The notes beneath the pieces are model-generated. The model saw only the letters and a program-made list of their open reading frames with translations, had not been told where the DNA came from and did no database searches. From contig NZ_SCMK01000004.1 of NCBI RefSeq assembly GCF_005503355.1, positions 124,001 through 188,000 on the forward strand: DNA of 64,000 nt. Reading direction: 5' to 3'. The translations under genes and the position numbers were made by a program. The number at the start of each line of letters is the position of its first letter. Positions within the stretch are counted from its first letter, which is position 1. Below are positions 56,122-64,000 of the stretch, in pieces. The stretch comes from Sphingomonas sp. 1F27F7B. Its GTDB lineage: Bacteria > Pseudomonadota > Alphaproteobacteria > Sphingomonadales > Sphingomonadaceae.

Positions 56122-59100
56122 CTACCATCGCGGTCTTGCGGAGAGTCCCAGGCCGCAGAAGACAAACAACGCCGCGAGTGCCATCCAGAGCCCCGCCCAG
56201 GAACCATGGGCGGAGTGGTGGCCGGGGTCGCGCTGCTGCGGAACCAGTTCGAAGCCGGACACGGCATTCGACGGCGACACGGAACCCGCCCGCGCCGGCG
56301 CCGTGCCGCCATCAGCGGCGGCACGGCTACCGCGCAGCGCCTGGCTGACCGAGGCGAAGCCCGGCGCGGACGCTGAAGCCGCGGCGCCCATCCCCAGCTG
56401 GCGACGCGTGGCGATATCGGCGTGCCAGTCCCCCCGCGCAATCGCCTCTCGCATCGCCGCGACAAGCTTGTCACGCGCCGCCGGATTGGCTTCGGCGAAG
56501 AAGCGGTCGAGCCCAAGATCATAGCGATCGCGCAGATAGACGTCGCGCACGGCCTCCCAGTCGCGATCGCGCACCAGGTCCGGCTTGGTCGCTTCCCACA
56601 GCAGCATGGAATCGGTCAGGTCAGCCATGTAGCGCGCGCCGTTATAGCCGCTTGCCTTCATGCCCTTGATCCATTCGGGATTGAGATAGCGGCTGTCGCG
56701 CTCACGTGCATAGAAACGACTGAGCGTCTCGATCCGCGCCTCGCCAGCGACCTGGCCATTGGCGACATAGGTTTCGATGTTGCGCCCGGTGCGCTGCCGC
56801 ACCGCCATCGCCAGACCGCCGAGATACGCCGCGGGCATCGGCGTATCGAGCAGGCCATAGGCGCTGGACGAGCGACTGAATATCGCGGCATCGACGCGTT
56901 CCAGATTGGCGGCGAAGGCGGCGGCGTCCGCCTCGCCATCGCCGCCATCGCCATAGGAATATCCCAGCCGCGCCTCGTAGAGGCGGTTGAGCCGCTCCGG
57001 GCTCCAGCCTTCCCGGTTGGCGAACTGGGTTGAAGGCGAATAGGCACCGGGCGCAGTGGAAAAGATCCGGCGCAGCGCGCGGCGTTCGGCAAGGCCGGCG
57101 GGCACGCCGGCCCGGCGCAGCGCTGCGATCCGCGCCCTGGTCTCGGCACGCACGGGATTGTCGGGCTCCTCGGCCGTGTCGGCCAGGGCGATCGCCCTGG
57201 AGATCAGGTCGAGCCGGTCACCAAAATGATCGCGATAGGTGCCCGAAGTGGTCACCAGCACATCGACGCGCGGACGGCCAAGCGCAGTGCGGGGCACGAG
57301 CGCGATATCCACCACCTGCCCCCGCGCATTCCAGATCGGCCGGACGCCGAGCAGGCGGAAGATCTGGGCCTCGCTGATGCCGCCATTCTGCGCGGTTTCG
57401 CCCGACCACAGGACGAAAGCCACCTTGCGCGGCGATTTGCCCGTACGGACGCGATGCTGGGCGACCAGGTCGTCGGCGAGCCTTGCCCCCGTCGTCCAGG
57501 CGGCCGGGGTCGGGATCGCACGAACGTCGAGCGTGTAGGCGTTGCGGCCGCCGGGCAGCGCATCGGGATTGCGGATCGCGTCCTGCATCGGCCCCGGCTC
57601 GACATAGCGGCCGGACAAGGCGGCGACGATCGCGTCGATCTCGCGCGGGGCCCGGGCGAGCCGCGCGGCATAGTCGCGCGCCTGCGCGGCCAGTTCCGGG
57701 ACAAGCGCAGCGTCATCCCCGGCAAGCGATCGGGCCACGGCGGCGAGGCCGGGCGCGCCGCCGCCGCCGGCCAGCATGGCTTGGACGAGCTTCGCCATGG
57801 TCGCCGGATCGGGAGCCTGACCAAGGACATGACCGCCCATCGGCATGGGTGCGGCGGAAGTTTCCGCGAGATAGCCGCGGAGGGCAGGCTCGAGCGCCGC
57901 CCAGGGCGCGTTCGCGAGATCGAGGCCCAGCGCGCCCGCCATTCCGGCGCGGACGGCGGCGGCGCGGACGGCCTGCTGATCGACGGGCTGGGAATCGAGC
58001 AGCTTCGCGACCGCCGCCAAGTCCGGATTGAGCCCGGCACGGACGATCTCCGGCATGAAGCCGATGGTCACCGCATGGGTGCGCCGCTTGTTGCCTACCC
58101 CGCCATTCGCCTGCAGCGGCAGCGGCTGAATATGCGGCAGCGCGCCGATCAGCACCGCGACGGCGTCCTCGGCGGCGGGCCCCTCCCGCTTGCCCGGCAT
58201 CAGCGAGAGCTGAGTGAACATCGGCAGATAGGCGTCGGCACGCTCGCCCTTCTGCATCCAGAGATAGAAGGCGAGATACTGGTGATGCGGCGGCAAGGCG
58301 CCCGTCGCCGCAAGTGCACCGGCGTCGGCCTGGACACCCCAGATCGGATGCGCGACCAGCGTGACCTTGCCGAAGCGCAGCGCGGGGATGACGATCCGGC
58401 CATCCACCGTCATGATCCTGCCCGGCGGCGGCCCCCAGCGTGCCTCGGTGGCCCGGCGGACCTCGGCGGGCAGCGCCGCGTACCAATCGAGGTAGGTCGC
58501 AAGCGGGACGGTGACCGCGCCGTGCGCGATCCGGGTGCGGAGCGCCGCCGCATCGCCCATGGGAGTGTTCGCCCCCGCCTCCGCCATCCGTTTCGACAGA
58601 GTCGCGGCATCGGGGACCGGATCGGATCCGACATCAAAGCCTTCGGCACGCAGCCGGGTGAGCAGCGCGACGATGCTCCCCTGCGCATCCATATAGCTGT
58701 CGGGATCGCTGCCGACATCGGCGCCGCCCGGCTCTTCGTTGTGATAGGGAATGACGATGCGCTTTTCGGCGTTTGGCAGCCGGCGGAGCCGGGCCCAGGC
58801 CATCGCCCTGGCGACGCGCCAGCGGACCTGATCGGGCAACGCGACATAGCCGACTGCGCCATCGGGCGCGACGGCGCGGGCACCGACGACCATCGGCTCG
58901 ATGATCCCTTCGAGTTCGCTCAGCGCCAGTTCGCCGGTCTGATCGGGCGCGAAGCCGCCCGGACTCTTGCGCCATTCCTCCGGCGTGCGGCGATAATCGG
59001 TGGCGCACATCAGCGGCGGAACGCCGAGCCGGGCGGCTTCCGCCGCCCCTGCCTTGGCATCGGCATAGTCGAGCCGGTTCGCGCACAGGATCAGCGCGTC

Positions 59101-59850
59101 GAGGCGGTCGTCGCCGAGCAGCGAGGACGCCAGGTCGCGCCCTCCCTCGCGCCAGATCGGCACGGGCATGCCGCCCTGGCGCTCGATCTCGCGGATCAGC
59201 GCCGACACCACCGCCATGTTGTTCGCCAATACCAGGCTGCGATAGAACAGGATGCCGATGCGCGGCCGGGCGGCGGCGTCCGCCAGCCGGCCATTCTCCC
59301 AGGCCAGATAATCGGGAAGCGTCGCGAACAAGGCCTTTGCATCGGGATGCCACAGGGCGAGATCGGGAAATACCCGTGGCGGCGGCACGACAGTGGACAG
59401 GCCCAGCAGGCGCGCGCCGGCATAGGCGAAGAGGCCCGCATAATTGTCCTCGGTCGCATTGTCCCAGTATCGCGCGACATCGGAGTGCAAGGCGGGATCG
59501 ACATTGCCGGTGATCGGCGTGCCGGCGCCCACCACCAGCACCCTGGTCCGTTTCTTCGCCGCTTCGATCTGAGCCGAGAAGTTGAGCAGACGAGGCCCGG
59601 CCGCATCGATCAGGACGAGATCATAGGCGCCAAGGTCCACGCCTTCGATGCTGGGCAGCAAGCCGCCGCCCAGCCCGAAGAAGTCGATCGCCATGCTGCC
59701 CTCGACACGCTTCGCCCCCGCCCGCGCGATCGTCGGCATTTCGGCGATGTGGATCGAGACGAAGGCGATGCGCGGCCGCCTGGCCTGCGCCTGTGCGGCC
59801 GCCGGCGCGACCAGGCCGAGCAACAGGATCAGCGCGACGATCGCCCTCAC
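56122..59850 (-). CDS. CobN-like chelatase, exported and membrane-anchored (HmuS-like)
   Basis: A 1242-residue homologue of the large CobN subunit of cobalt/magnesium chelatases. Unlike cytosolic CobN it has a signal peptide (MRAIVALILLLGLVAPAAAQ) and a C-terminal membrane helix (GSWAGLWMALAALFVFCGLGL), so the body should face the periplasm. CobN-type stretches include PYHNEEPGGADVGSDPDSYMD, YWDNATEDNYAGLF and NPEWIKGMKASGYNGARYMADL. GTG 59850 overlaps the DUF2149 stop by four bases. The arrangement recalls HmuS, a CobN-like protein of Bacteroidetes haem-uptake loci. It may insert or remove a metal from an imported tetrapyrrole; substrate and direction unknown. Confidence 0.85.
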   Translation of the reverse strand: MRAIVALILLLGLVAPAAAQAQARRPRIAFVSIHIAEMPTIARAGAKRVEGSMAIDFFGLGGGLLPSIEGVDLGAYDLVLIDAAGPRLLNFSAQIEAAKKRTRVLVVGAGTPITGNVDPALHSDVARYWDNATEDNYAGLFAYAGARLLGLSTVVPPPRVFPDLALWHPDAKALFATLPDYLAWENGRLADAAARPRIGILFYRSLVLANNMAVVSALIREIERQGGMPVPIWREGGRDLASSLLGDDRLDALILCANRLDYADAKAGAAEAARLGVPPLMCATDYRRTPEEWRKSPGGFAPDQTGELALSELEGIIEPMVVGARAVAPDGAVGYVALPDQVRWRVARAMAWARLRRLPNAEKRIVIPYHNEEPGGADVGSDPDSYMDAQGSIVALLTRLRAEGFDVGSDPVPDAATLSKRMAEAGANTPMGDAAALRTRIAHGAVTVPLATYLDWYAALPAEVRRATEARWGPPPGRIMTVDGRIVIPALRFGKVTLVAHPIWGVQADAGALAATGALPPHHQYLAFYLWMQKGERADAYLPMFTQLSLMPGKREGPAAEDAVAVLIGALPHIQPLPLQANGGVGNKRRTHAVTIGFMPEIVRAGLNPDLAAVAKLLDSQPVDQQAVRAAAVRAGMAGALGLDLANAPWAALEPALRGYLAETSAAPMPMGGHVLGQAPDPATMAKLVQAMLAGGGGAPGLAAVARSLAGDDAALVPELAAQARDYAARLARAPREIDAIVAALSGRYVEPGPMQDAIRNPDALPGGRNAYTLDVRAIPTPAAWTTGARLADDLVAQHRVRTGKSPRKVAFVLWSGETAQNGGISEAQIFRLLGVRPIWNARGQVVDIALVPRTALGRPRVDVLVTTSGTYRDHFGDRLDLISRAIALADTAEEPDNPVRAETRARIAALRRAGVPAGLAERRALRRIFSTAPGAYSPSTQFANREGWSPERLNRLYEARLGYSYGDGGDGEADAAAFAANLERVDAAIFSRSSSAYGLLDTPMPAAYLGGLAMAVRQRTGRNIETYVANGQVAGEARIETLSRFYARERDSRYLNPEWIKGMKASGYNGARYMADLTDSMLLWEATKPDLVRDRDWEAVRDVYLRDRYDLGLDRFFAEANPAARDKLVAAMREAIARGDWHADIATRRQLGMGAAASASAPGFASVSQALRGSRAAADGGTAPARAGSVSPSNAVSGFELVPQQRDPGHHSAHGSWAGLWMALAALFVFCGLGLSARPRW

Positions 59851-60212
59851 TTGCCCGCTCCCGCCTTTTCCTCGGGGACATAGACGACCTTGCCGTCGGG
59901 CAGCCGATAGGCGACTCCCAGCCGATCGCCGTCGCCCGACAGCTTCTTGTCGCTGACCCGCTCGACCTTGATCGTCTTGCCGTCCTTGCGGACGATTTCC
60001 ATCCGGCCGTCTGCGGTCGTGCGCGTCATCGTCCAGGACGATTGCGGATCGAGCATCGAGGGCGCGCCCATCATCGAGTAGAGGGCGGCCACCATCGCGA
60101 CGATGAAGGCGAGGCTGATGTCGAACAGATTGGCGACCCCCGACAGGGGATCTTCCTGCCAGCTGCCGTCGTCGCGGCGCCGGGCGAAGCGCAAGGCCCG
60201 CCGCCGTGTCAC
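59847..60212 (-). CDS. DUF2149 membrane protein
   Basis: A 121-residue protein with one membrane segment (about 28-48, ISLAFIVAMVAALYSMMG) and a soluble periplasmic-side C-terminal part with DGRMEIVRKDGKTIKVERVS. DUF2149 proteins recur beside ExbB-like and CobN-like genes and resemble ExbD in size and layout, so it may be the ExbD-type partner of the channel encoded upstream. GTG 60212 overlaps the channel gene's stop by four bases. Confidence 0.82.
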   Translation of the reverse strand: MTRRRALRFARRRDDGSWQEDPLSGVANLFDISLAFIVAMVAALYSMMGAPSMLDPQSSWTMTRTTADGRMEIVRKDGKTIKVERVSDKKLSGDGDRLGVAYRLPDGKVVYVPEEKAGAGK

Positions 60213-60748
60213 GCCCTGCCCTCCTCGCGCCGCAGCGCCCGTTCGGCATGGAAGCGCACCGCATCTAGGTCGCTGCGTGCCCAGCCCTCGCGCACCATCG
60301 CAATCAGATAGGCGGCCACGCCCACCGCGAGACCGACGACGGTGCTCGAAAAGGCAATCACCATGTTGGAAGCGAGCATCTGGAGATCGCCCCTGGCCAG
60401 CCCCGACAGCGCCGTCGCCATCGGGATCAGCGTGCCCATCAGGCCAAGCGATGGCCCCACCCTGATCGCGAAGCGGACCAGGTTCAGCGACCGGGCAGCA
60501 TCGCTCTCCGCCCGGGCGACGACTTCCTCCACCGCGAGCTCGTCGTCATGCGCGTTGCCGGTCAGCGCCACATCGATCGCGACGCGATAGCGATCCCGCG
60601 CCGGCCGTTGCCCGCACAGCCTCCCGACATAGCTGCGCGCGAACAGGCCGATCGCCAGCGCCGTCCAGGCGACGACGCCGAGCAGGCCGATGACTACGGG
60701 AAGGAACAGCAGATCGGAGATCGCCGCCAGCGCTTCCTTTGCCCACAT
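60209..60748 (-). CDS. MotA/TolQ/ExbB-family proton channel protein
   Basis: A 179-residue inner-membrane protein with three membrane segments: one near the N-terminus (LFLPVVIGLLGVVAWTALAIGLF), and a pair separated by a short loop (IRVGPSLGLMGTLIPMATALSGLA, NMVIAFSSTVVGLAVGVAAYLIAM) with the GLMGTLIPM motif of MotA/ExbB channels. It may couple proton flow to the CobN-like protein or to the receptor. Start ATG 60748; the receptor stop lies two bases upstream. Confidence 0.88.
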   Translation of the reverse strand: MWAKEALAAISDLLFLPVVIGLLGVVAWTALAIGLFARSYVGRLCGQRPARDRYRVAIDVALTGNAHDDELAVEEVVARAESDAARSLNLVRFAIRVGPSLGLMGTLIPMATALSGLARGDLQMLASNMVIAFSSTVVGLAVGVAAYLIAMVREGWARSDLDAVRFHAERALRREEGRA

Positions 60749-60750
60749 GC

Positions 60751-62799
60751 TCAGAGGCTCCGCACATAGCGGGCATAGATGGTGCGCCCGGGCATGGCGT
60801 AGTCCGCCTTCTCGTAATAGTTGATGTCGAACGCGTTCGCGACTTCGAGGCGGAGCGTGTCCTTGGGCGTTATCCGCCAGCGGCCACTGAAATCGACGGT
60901 GGTGAACCGGTCATAGGTGAACAGCCCGCCCATCCCGTTGGTGAAGATCTTGCCCTGGCTGTTGTCGGTATCCAGCCGGTCGCCATTGTAGCGCACGGTC
61001 ACCGTAGCCGAGACCGGCCCCGCATTGATCGTCGCGGAGCCAGTGGCCTTCCAGTCCGCGACGTTGCGGATCGGAGTGGCGGCGCCCGAGGGCAGGATGT
61101 CCTCGGCCTTGAGGATGCGGGTGATGCTGCCGTTCAGGCTGAATCCTCCGGGCGCGATGCCCATCGCCGCGCCTGCATCGAGCGCGAACTGCCCCTCGAT
61201 CCCGCGCATCCGCGACTTGTCCGAATTGATGTAGCTGGTCTGGCGCAACGTCGGGGTTTCCGAGACGATCGCCGTGGTGATGCGGTTTCGCGTGCGGGCG
61301 TCGAAATAGGTGACGTCCGCGCTCAGCAGGCCGCGCGCGAAGCCGAATCCGACATCCCAGGTGGTGTTGCGCTCGGGCTTGAGATCCGGATTGCCAAAGG
61401 TCACGCGACGCTGGACGCCGGCGAACTCCTCGCTCTCGCCGGCAAGCTGGATTGCCTGGGCGGGTACGAACGCACGACCGACCGTGCCGTGTGCGCGGAA
61501 GCCCGCGCCCAGCTTGACCACGGCGCCGCCGCGCGGATTGAACACGCCGAAATCGGCCTTGCCCGGCGTGAAATTGGTCCGGAACGGCGTCGCCCGCGTC
61601 GCCACGGCAAGCCAGTCATAGCGGCCGCCGGCCGTCAGGATCACGCGCTCGCCGAACAGGTTGAGCCCGGCCTCCGCGAACACCGCCTTGGTCTCGCGGC
61701 TTTCATTCGGGGACGAAGGCGCCTTGCCGGTACCGTTCGCATTGTACGACAGCCGGTCCGCCCAGACCTTCTGCCAGTCGAAACCGTAGGTGAGCCGCAG
61801 GGGTGCGATGACCTGCCAGCTGTCCTGCAGCTGGGCTCCGCGATAGGCGGTGACGGTGTTGTTCGACTGGTAGCGCACGGCTGCAGCCGGCACCTCGAAA
61901 TAATTATAGTCCTCGCGCGAGGCGTAAGCGACCAGGCGGATGGCATGGTCCTGCGGGGTAATCTCTATCCGGACATCGCCGCTGACGCGGTTGGTACCCG
62001 TCGCCGAGCGGCTTTGCGGATTGAACGAGCGCGGTCCCGGCGCATTATTGTCGAGGTCCGCGAAATCGATGCTGCCGTCGATCCGCACGATCGGGCCAAG
62101 GTCGCTCCCGATACGCAGCCGGCCGGAGGCGCGGCTGAAGTCGCTGTTGGGACGCTTCTCGCCACCGCCCAGGCGGAAATTGCCCATCTGGTCGACATAG
62201 CCGAGTTCGAGATCGAAATCGGCACCGCCGGCCAGGTCGCCGCCGAGGCGCATGCCCGAACGGATCGTCTCGAAGCTGCCCCCGCCGATGTTGAAGGAAC
62301 CGGCGAGCGGCCCGGACGAGCGCCGCGTGATGATGTTGACCACGCCGCCGACCGCCGATGCACCATAGAGCGCCGAAGCCGGCCCCTTCAGCACTTCCAC
62401 CCGCGCGATGCTCTCCGGAGCGATGGTGGTGAAGCTGGTCGAGCCCGAGGGGCGGCCATCGACCAGCACCAGCGTCCGCGGATTGATGGTGAATTCGAAA
62501 TCCGGCCGAAGCCCGCGCAGGCCGATCCCGGCCAGCCCGTTGGGATATTGGATCACATCCAGGCCGGCATTCTTCTTGAGCTGATCGAGAAAGGTGACGC
62601 CGACAGTCTGATCGAGCTGCGCTTCGGTCACGACCTCCATCGACGATGCCACATTCTCGCGCTTCTCGCGCGTGCGATTCGCCGTGACGACGAGCGCATC
62701 CTCCGGCTGCGCCACCGACGCGGCGTCCGCCACGCTCTGCGCCGATACGGGCGTCCCGCTGATGACGGCCAGCCCCAGTCCCCAGATCACATATTTCAC
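60751..62799 (-). CDS. TonB-dependent outer-membrane receptor
   Basis: A 682-residue 22-strand-barrel receptor. Signal peptide of about 20 residues (...TPVSAQS); the plug (about 35-150) has VVTANRTREKRENVASSMEVV as TonB-box region and ...GPASALYGASAVGGVVNIITR. The barrel has GNPDLKPERNTTWDVGFGF near the end of the extracellular loop region and a terminal YARYVRSL. The FVPA...NPDL span has no His, unlike typical haem receptors (FRAP/NPDL with a conserved His). It presumably imports an unknown metal-cofactor or chelate for the CobN-like protein. GTG 62799 start. Confidence 0.9.
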   Translation of the reverse strand: MKYVIWGLGLAVISGTPVSAQSVADAASVAQPEDALVVTANRTREKRENVASSMEVVTEAQLDQTVGVTFLDQLKKNAGLDVIQYPNGLAGIGLRGLRPDFEFTINPRTLVLVDGRPSGSTSFTTIAPESIARVEVLKGPASALYGASAVGGVVNIITRRSSGPLAGSFNIGGGSFETIRSGMRLGGDLAGGADFDLELGYVDQMGNFRLGGGEKRPNSDFSRASGRLRIGSDLGPIVRIDGSIDFADLDNNAPGPRSFNPQSRSATGTNRVSGDVRIEITPQDHAIRLVAYASREDYNYFEVPAAAVRYQSNNTVTAYRGAQLQDSWQVIAPLRLTYGFDWQKVWADRLSYNANGTGKAPSSPNESRETKAVFAEAGLNLFGERVILTAGGRYDWLAVATRATPFRTNFTPGKADFGVFNPRGGAVVKLGAGFRAHGTVGRAFVPAQAIQLAGESEEFAGVQRRVTFGNPDLKPERNTTWDVGFGFARGLLSADVTYFDARTRNRITTAIVSETPTLRQTSYINSDKSRMRGIEGQFALDAGAAMGIAPGGFSLNGSITRILKAEDILPSGAATPIRNVADWKATGSATINAGPVSATVTVRYNGDRLDTDNSQGKIFTNGMGGLFTYDRFTTVDFSGRWRITPKDTLRLEVANAFDINYYEKADYAMPGRTIYARYVRSL

Positions 62800-63157
62800 A
62801 AATGGCTCCCCGCTCTACTGCATGATATGATATCTTGTATCGTGCCTTGGCGATGGTTGTTGCAGCCGTCAACCCGGGGCTTCGCGATAGGGGGCTCCCG
62901 CAAGGGATCGCCGCCGATGGTTGGGAATATCGCGTCGGAGTCGACGATGGGCCTTCCGAACGGGGAAACCGGCGCCACCGCCAATTTCAAGTCGATCCTC
63001 ACCGCTATCCGTGACAGCAGCGTGGAAGCTGGCAATCGCTCTTCCGGCCCCGTCCCTTGGTCGACCCCAACCCTATCGGCCCACGATCCGCGCAGACTTG
63101 CCGATCACTGCGCGACTTCATAGCATGTCCGAGCCAATCACCAGCCATGGAAACCGG
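62800..63157. other. 358-base gap: divergent promoter region of the chelatase operon
   Basis: No gene supported; the extended plus-strand frame to 62921 lacks a signal peptide and ribosome-binding site. The AT-rich 62805-62850 stretch contains the palindrome at 62820-62845. Confidence 0.6.
62820..62845. promoter_or_regulatory. Palindromic operator candidate upstream of the TonB receptor
   Basis: GCATGATA (62820-62827) and TATCGTGC (62838-62845) match at 7 of 8 positions as an inverted repeat around TGATATCTTG, 21-46 bases upstream of the receptor GTG. AT-rich in a GC-rich genome; a repressor such as Fur or another metal/haem sensor could bind here. Confidence 0.55.
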
Positions 63158-63748
63158 ATGTTCGCCCTCACCTTCGCTCTTCTAGCTTTCCAGCACTCAC
63201 CTGCCGACTGCGCTTATGATCGCGCCGCCATATTGGCGCTCGACGAAAGGGCGTTCGACCAGAATCTGGAGGGCGGCTGGCGGTCTCTCGCCGCCGCGGG
63301 CTGCACGCCGGAGGCTGCCGATCTGATCCGTGACTGGAGGGTCCTGCACAAGGCGACAGCTACGATCCTCTTCTGGCATGAGGGCCAGCTCCGTGCCGAG
63401 GCAGGCCAGGCCGACCAGGCGATCGCGCTGTTCGAACAGAGCCGCAGAACCATGGGGGAGGACGGCAGCCAGGCCTGGAATCTGTATGTCGACGGCAGCC
63501 TCGCATTCCTTCGCCGCGATCGTGCCGCATTCGATGCGGCCCGTGCGAAGCTCTCCGCGCTGCCGCAGCCGGCTACCTTCGATGCCAATCCCAAGGGCCC
63601 GGACGGCAAGCCGATTCTACTGCCCGACGGCCGCCCGCTCACAGTCGCATGGCCTCCCAATCTCAACGTCTTCGATCGTCTGTCCCGATGCTGGGGACAG
63701 GGGTACAAGGTCGCCTATGCCTGTCCGGCCGGCCGCGCTTCGGAGTAA
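63158..63748 (+). CDS. Hypothetical secreted TPR-like protein
   Basis: A 196-residue protein with an N-terminal hydrophobic leader (MFALTFALLAFQHSPADC) and helical repeats (ALDERAFDQNLEGGWRSLAAAG, AGQADQAIALFEQSRRTMGEDGS) that look TPR-like. The family is not recognised. ATG 63158 is chosen; ATG 63125 would put an unlikely segment before the leader. Single gene between the operon promoter region and a convergent ABC exporter fragment. Confidence 0.7.
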   Translation: MFALTFALLAFQHSPADCAYDRAAILALDERAFDQNLEGGWRSLAAAGCTPEAADLIRDWRVLHKATATILFWHEGQLRAEAGQADQAIALFEQSRRTMGEDGSQAWNLYVDGSLAFLRRDRAAFDAARAKLSALPQPATFDANPKGPDGKPILLPDGRPLTVAWPPNLNVFDRLSRCWGQGYKVAYACPAGRASE

Positions 63749-63871
63749 TGGCCGAAGGCAGGTAGGAAATCGGGTCGAGCGCGCTCGCGCCTGGACAGCG
63801 AAAATTGGGGCCCATCGCTGTCCTCGGGCCGCGGCAAGCACGCCTCGAACCGCCATCCGGGAAACCGGCGC

Positions 63872-64000
63872 TCACCCATCGGCGAGCGCCGGCTCCTCGT
63901 CCACGATGTTGCCCGATTGCCGGTCGAACAGCTTGCGGTATCGGCCGTTCGGATCGGACAGCAGGGCGGCATGGTCGCCATCCTCGACGATGCGGCCCTG
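63872..64000 (-). CDS. ABC transporter ATPase/permease, C-terminal fragment
   Basis: The last 42 codons of a protein truncated by the window edge. Read on the minus strand it begins QGRIVEDGDHAALLSDP and goes on to RYRKLFDRQ, the closing part of the ATP-binding domain (G-x-IVE-x-G-x-H) of MsbA/LapB-type exporters, ending with the stop at 63872-63874. Only the family can be called. Confidence 0.85.
   Translation of the reverse strand, partial: QGRIVEDGDHAALLSDPNGRYRKLFDRQSGNIVDEEPALADG

Noticed and set aside
56122..60264. A 1380-residue frame for the CobN-like protein
   Set aside because: The extra N-terminal part overlaps the DUF2149 and channel genes; the GTG at 59850 precedes a proper signal peptide.

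Overview
This GC-rich window carries densely packed, ordinary chromosomal genes that look like an alphaproteobacterium of the order Sphingomonadales (Sphingomonas or a close relative). The placement is my inference from the gene mix: an hflK-hflC-degP run, a UrcA-family protein, a CadC-like winged-helix/TPR regulator, a class I ArgG, dnaN/recF/gyrB, a TonB receptor, Coq4, and short GC-rich dispersed palindromes. I see no rRNA, tRNA, CRISPR array, insertion sequence or prophage.

Layout. 1-7.3 kb: the end of a sensor kinase, a small hypothetical, a flavin monooxygenase-like protein, a HAD nucleotidase overlapping dapD, a TbpB-like lipoprotein, and a tryptophan-dioxygenase/PLP-enzyme pair. 7.3-9.4 kb: a UrcA gene divergent from a CadC-like regulator, with two tandem-repeat arrays between them. 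9.4-18.2 kb: CoA-binding protein and Mrp, hflKC-degP, a HerA-like ATPase, an AI-2E family transporter, and an ArsR/SRPBCC pair. 18.3-29.1 kb: an OPT transporter, a GH130/GT4 carbohydrate pair, queF, then sseA-metC-mscS-acetyltransferase. 29.3-35 kb: a membrane glycosylation locus (two polytopic proteins, a methyltransferase and a divergent DPM1-like GT2). 35-37.2 kb: an AraC regulator, a 29-residue Cys-rich metallothionein-like peptide and argG. 37.3-43.7 kb: DUF1801, cfa, a molybdenum-cofactor protein with cytochrome b and TauE, rlmN, and an SDR protein. 43.7-47.5 kb: a LysR regulator, several small secreted proteins and an outer-membrane barrel protein. 47.6-55.8 kb: dnaN, an XRE/membrane-protein pair, coq4, recF, a TonB-domain protein and gyrB. 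56-62.8 kb: a four-gene operon. The window ends in the last 42 codons of an ABC exporter.

The most notable system is the 56.1-62.8 kb operon: a TonB-dependent receptor, a MotA/TolQ/ExbB-type channel, a DUF2149 membrane protein and a 1242-residue CobN-like chelatase with an N-terminal signal peptide and a C-terminal membrane anchor. The last three genes each overlap their neighbour by four bases and the receptor is two bases upstream. The arrangement resembles the hmuRSTUV haem-acquisition locus of Bacteroidetes, in which HmuS is a CobN-like protein. The receptor here has no histidine between its FVPA and NPDL motifs, where haem receptors have one, so the cargo is open. Other points of interest are the direct-repeat arrays at the urcA/CadC promoter, the metallothionein-like gene, the glycosylation locus with matching promoter motifs on both sides, and a three-site palindromic operator in front of the XRE/coq4 divergent pair.
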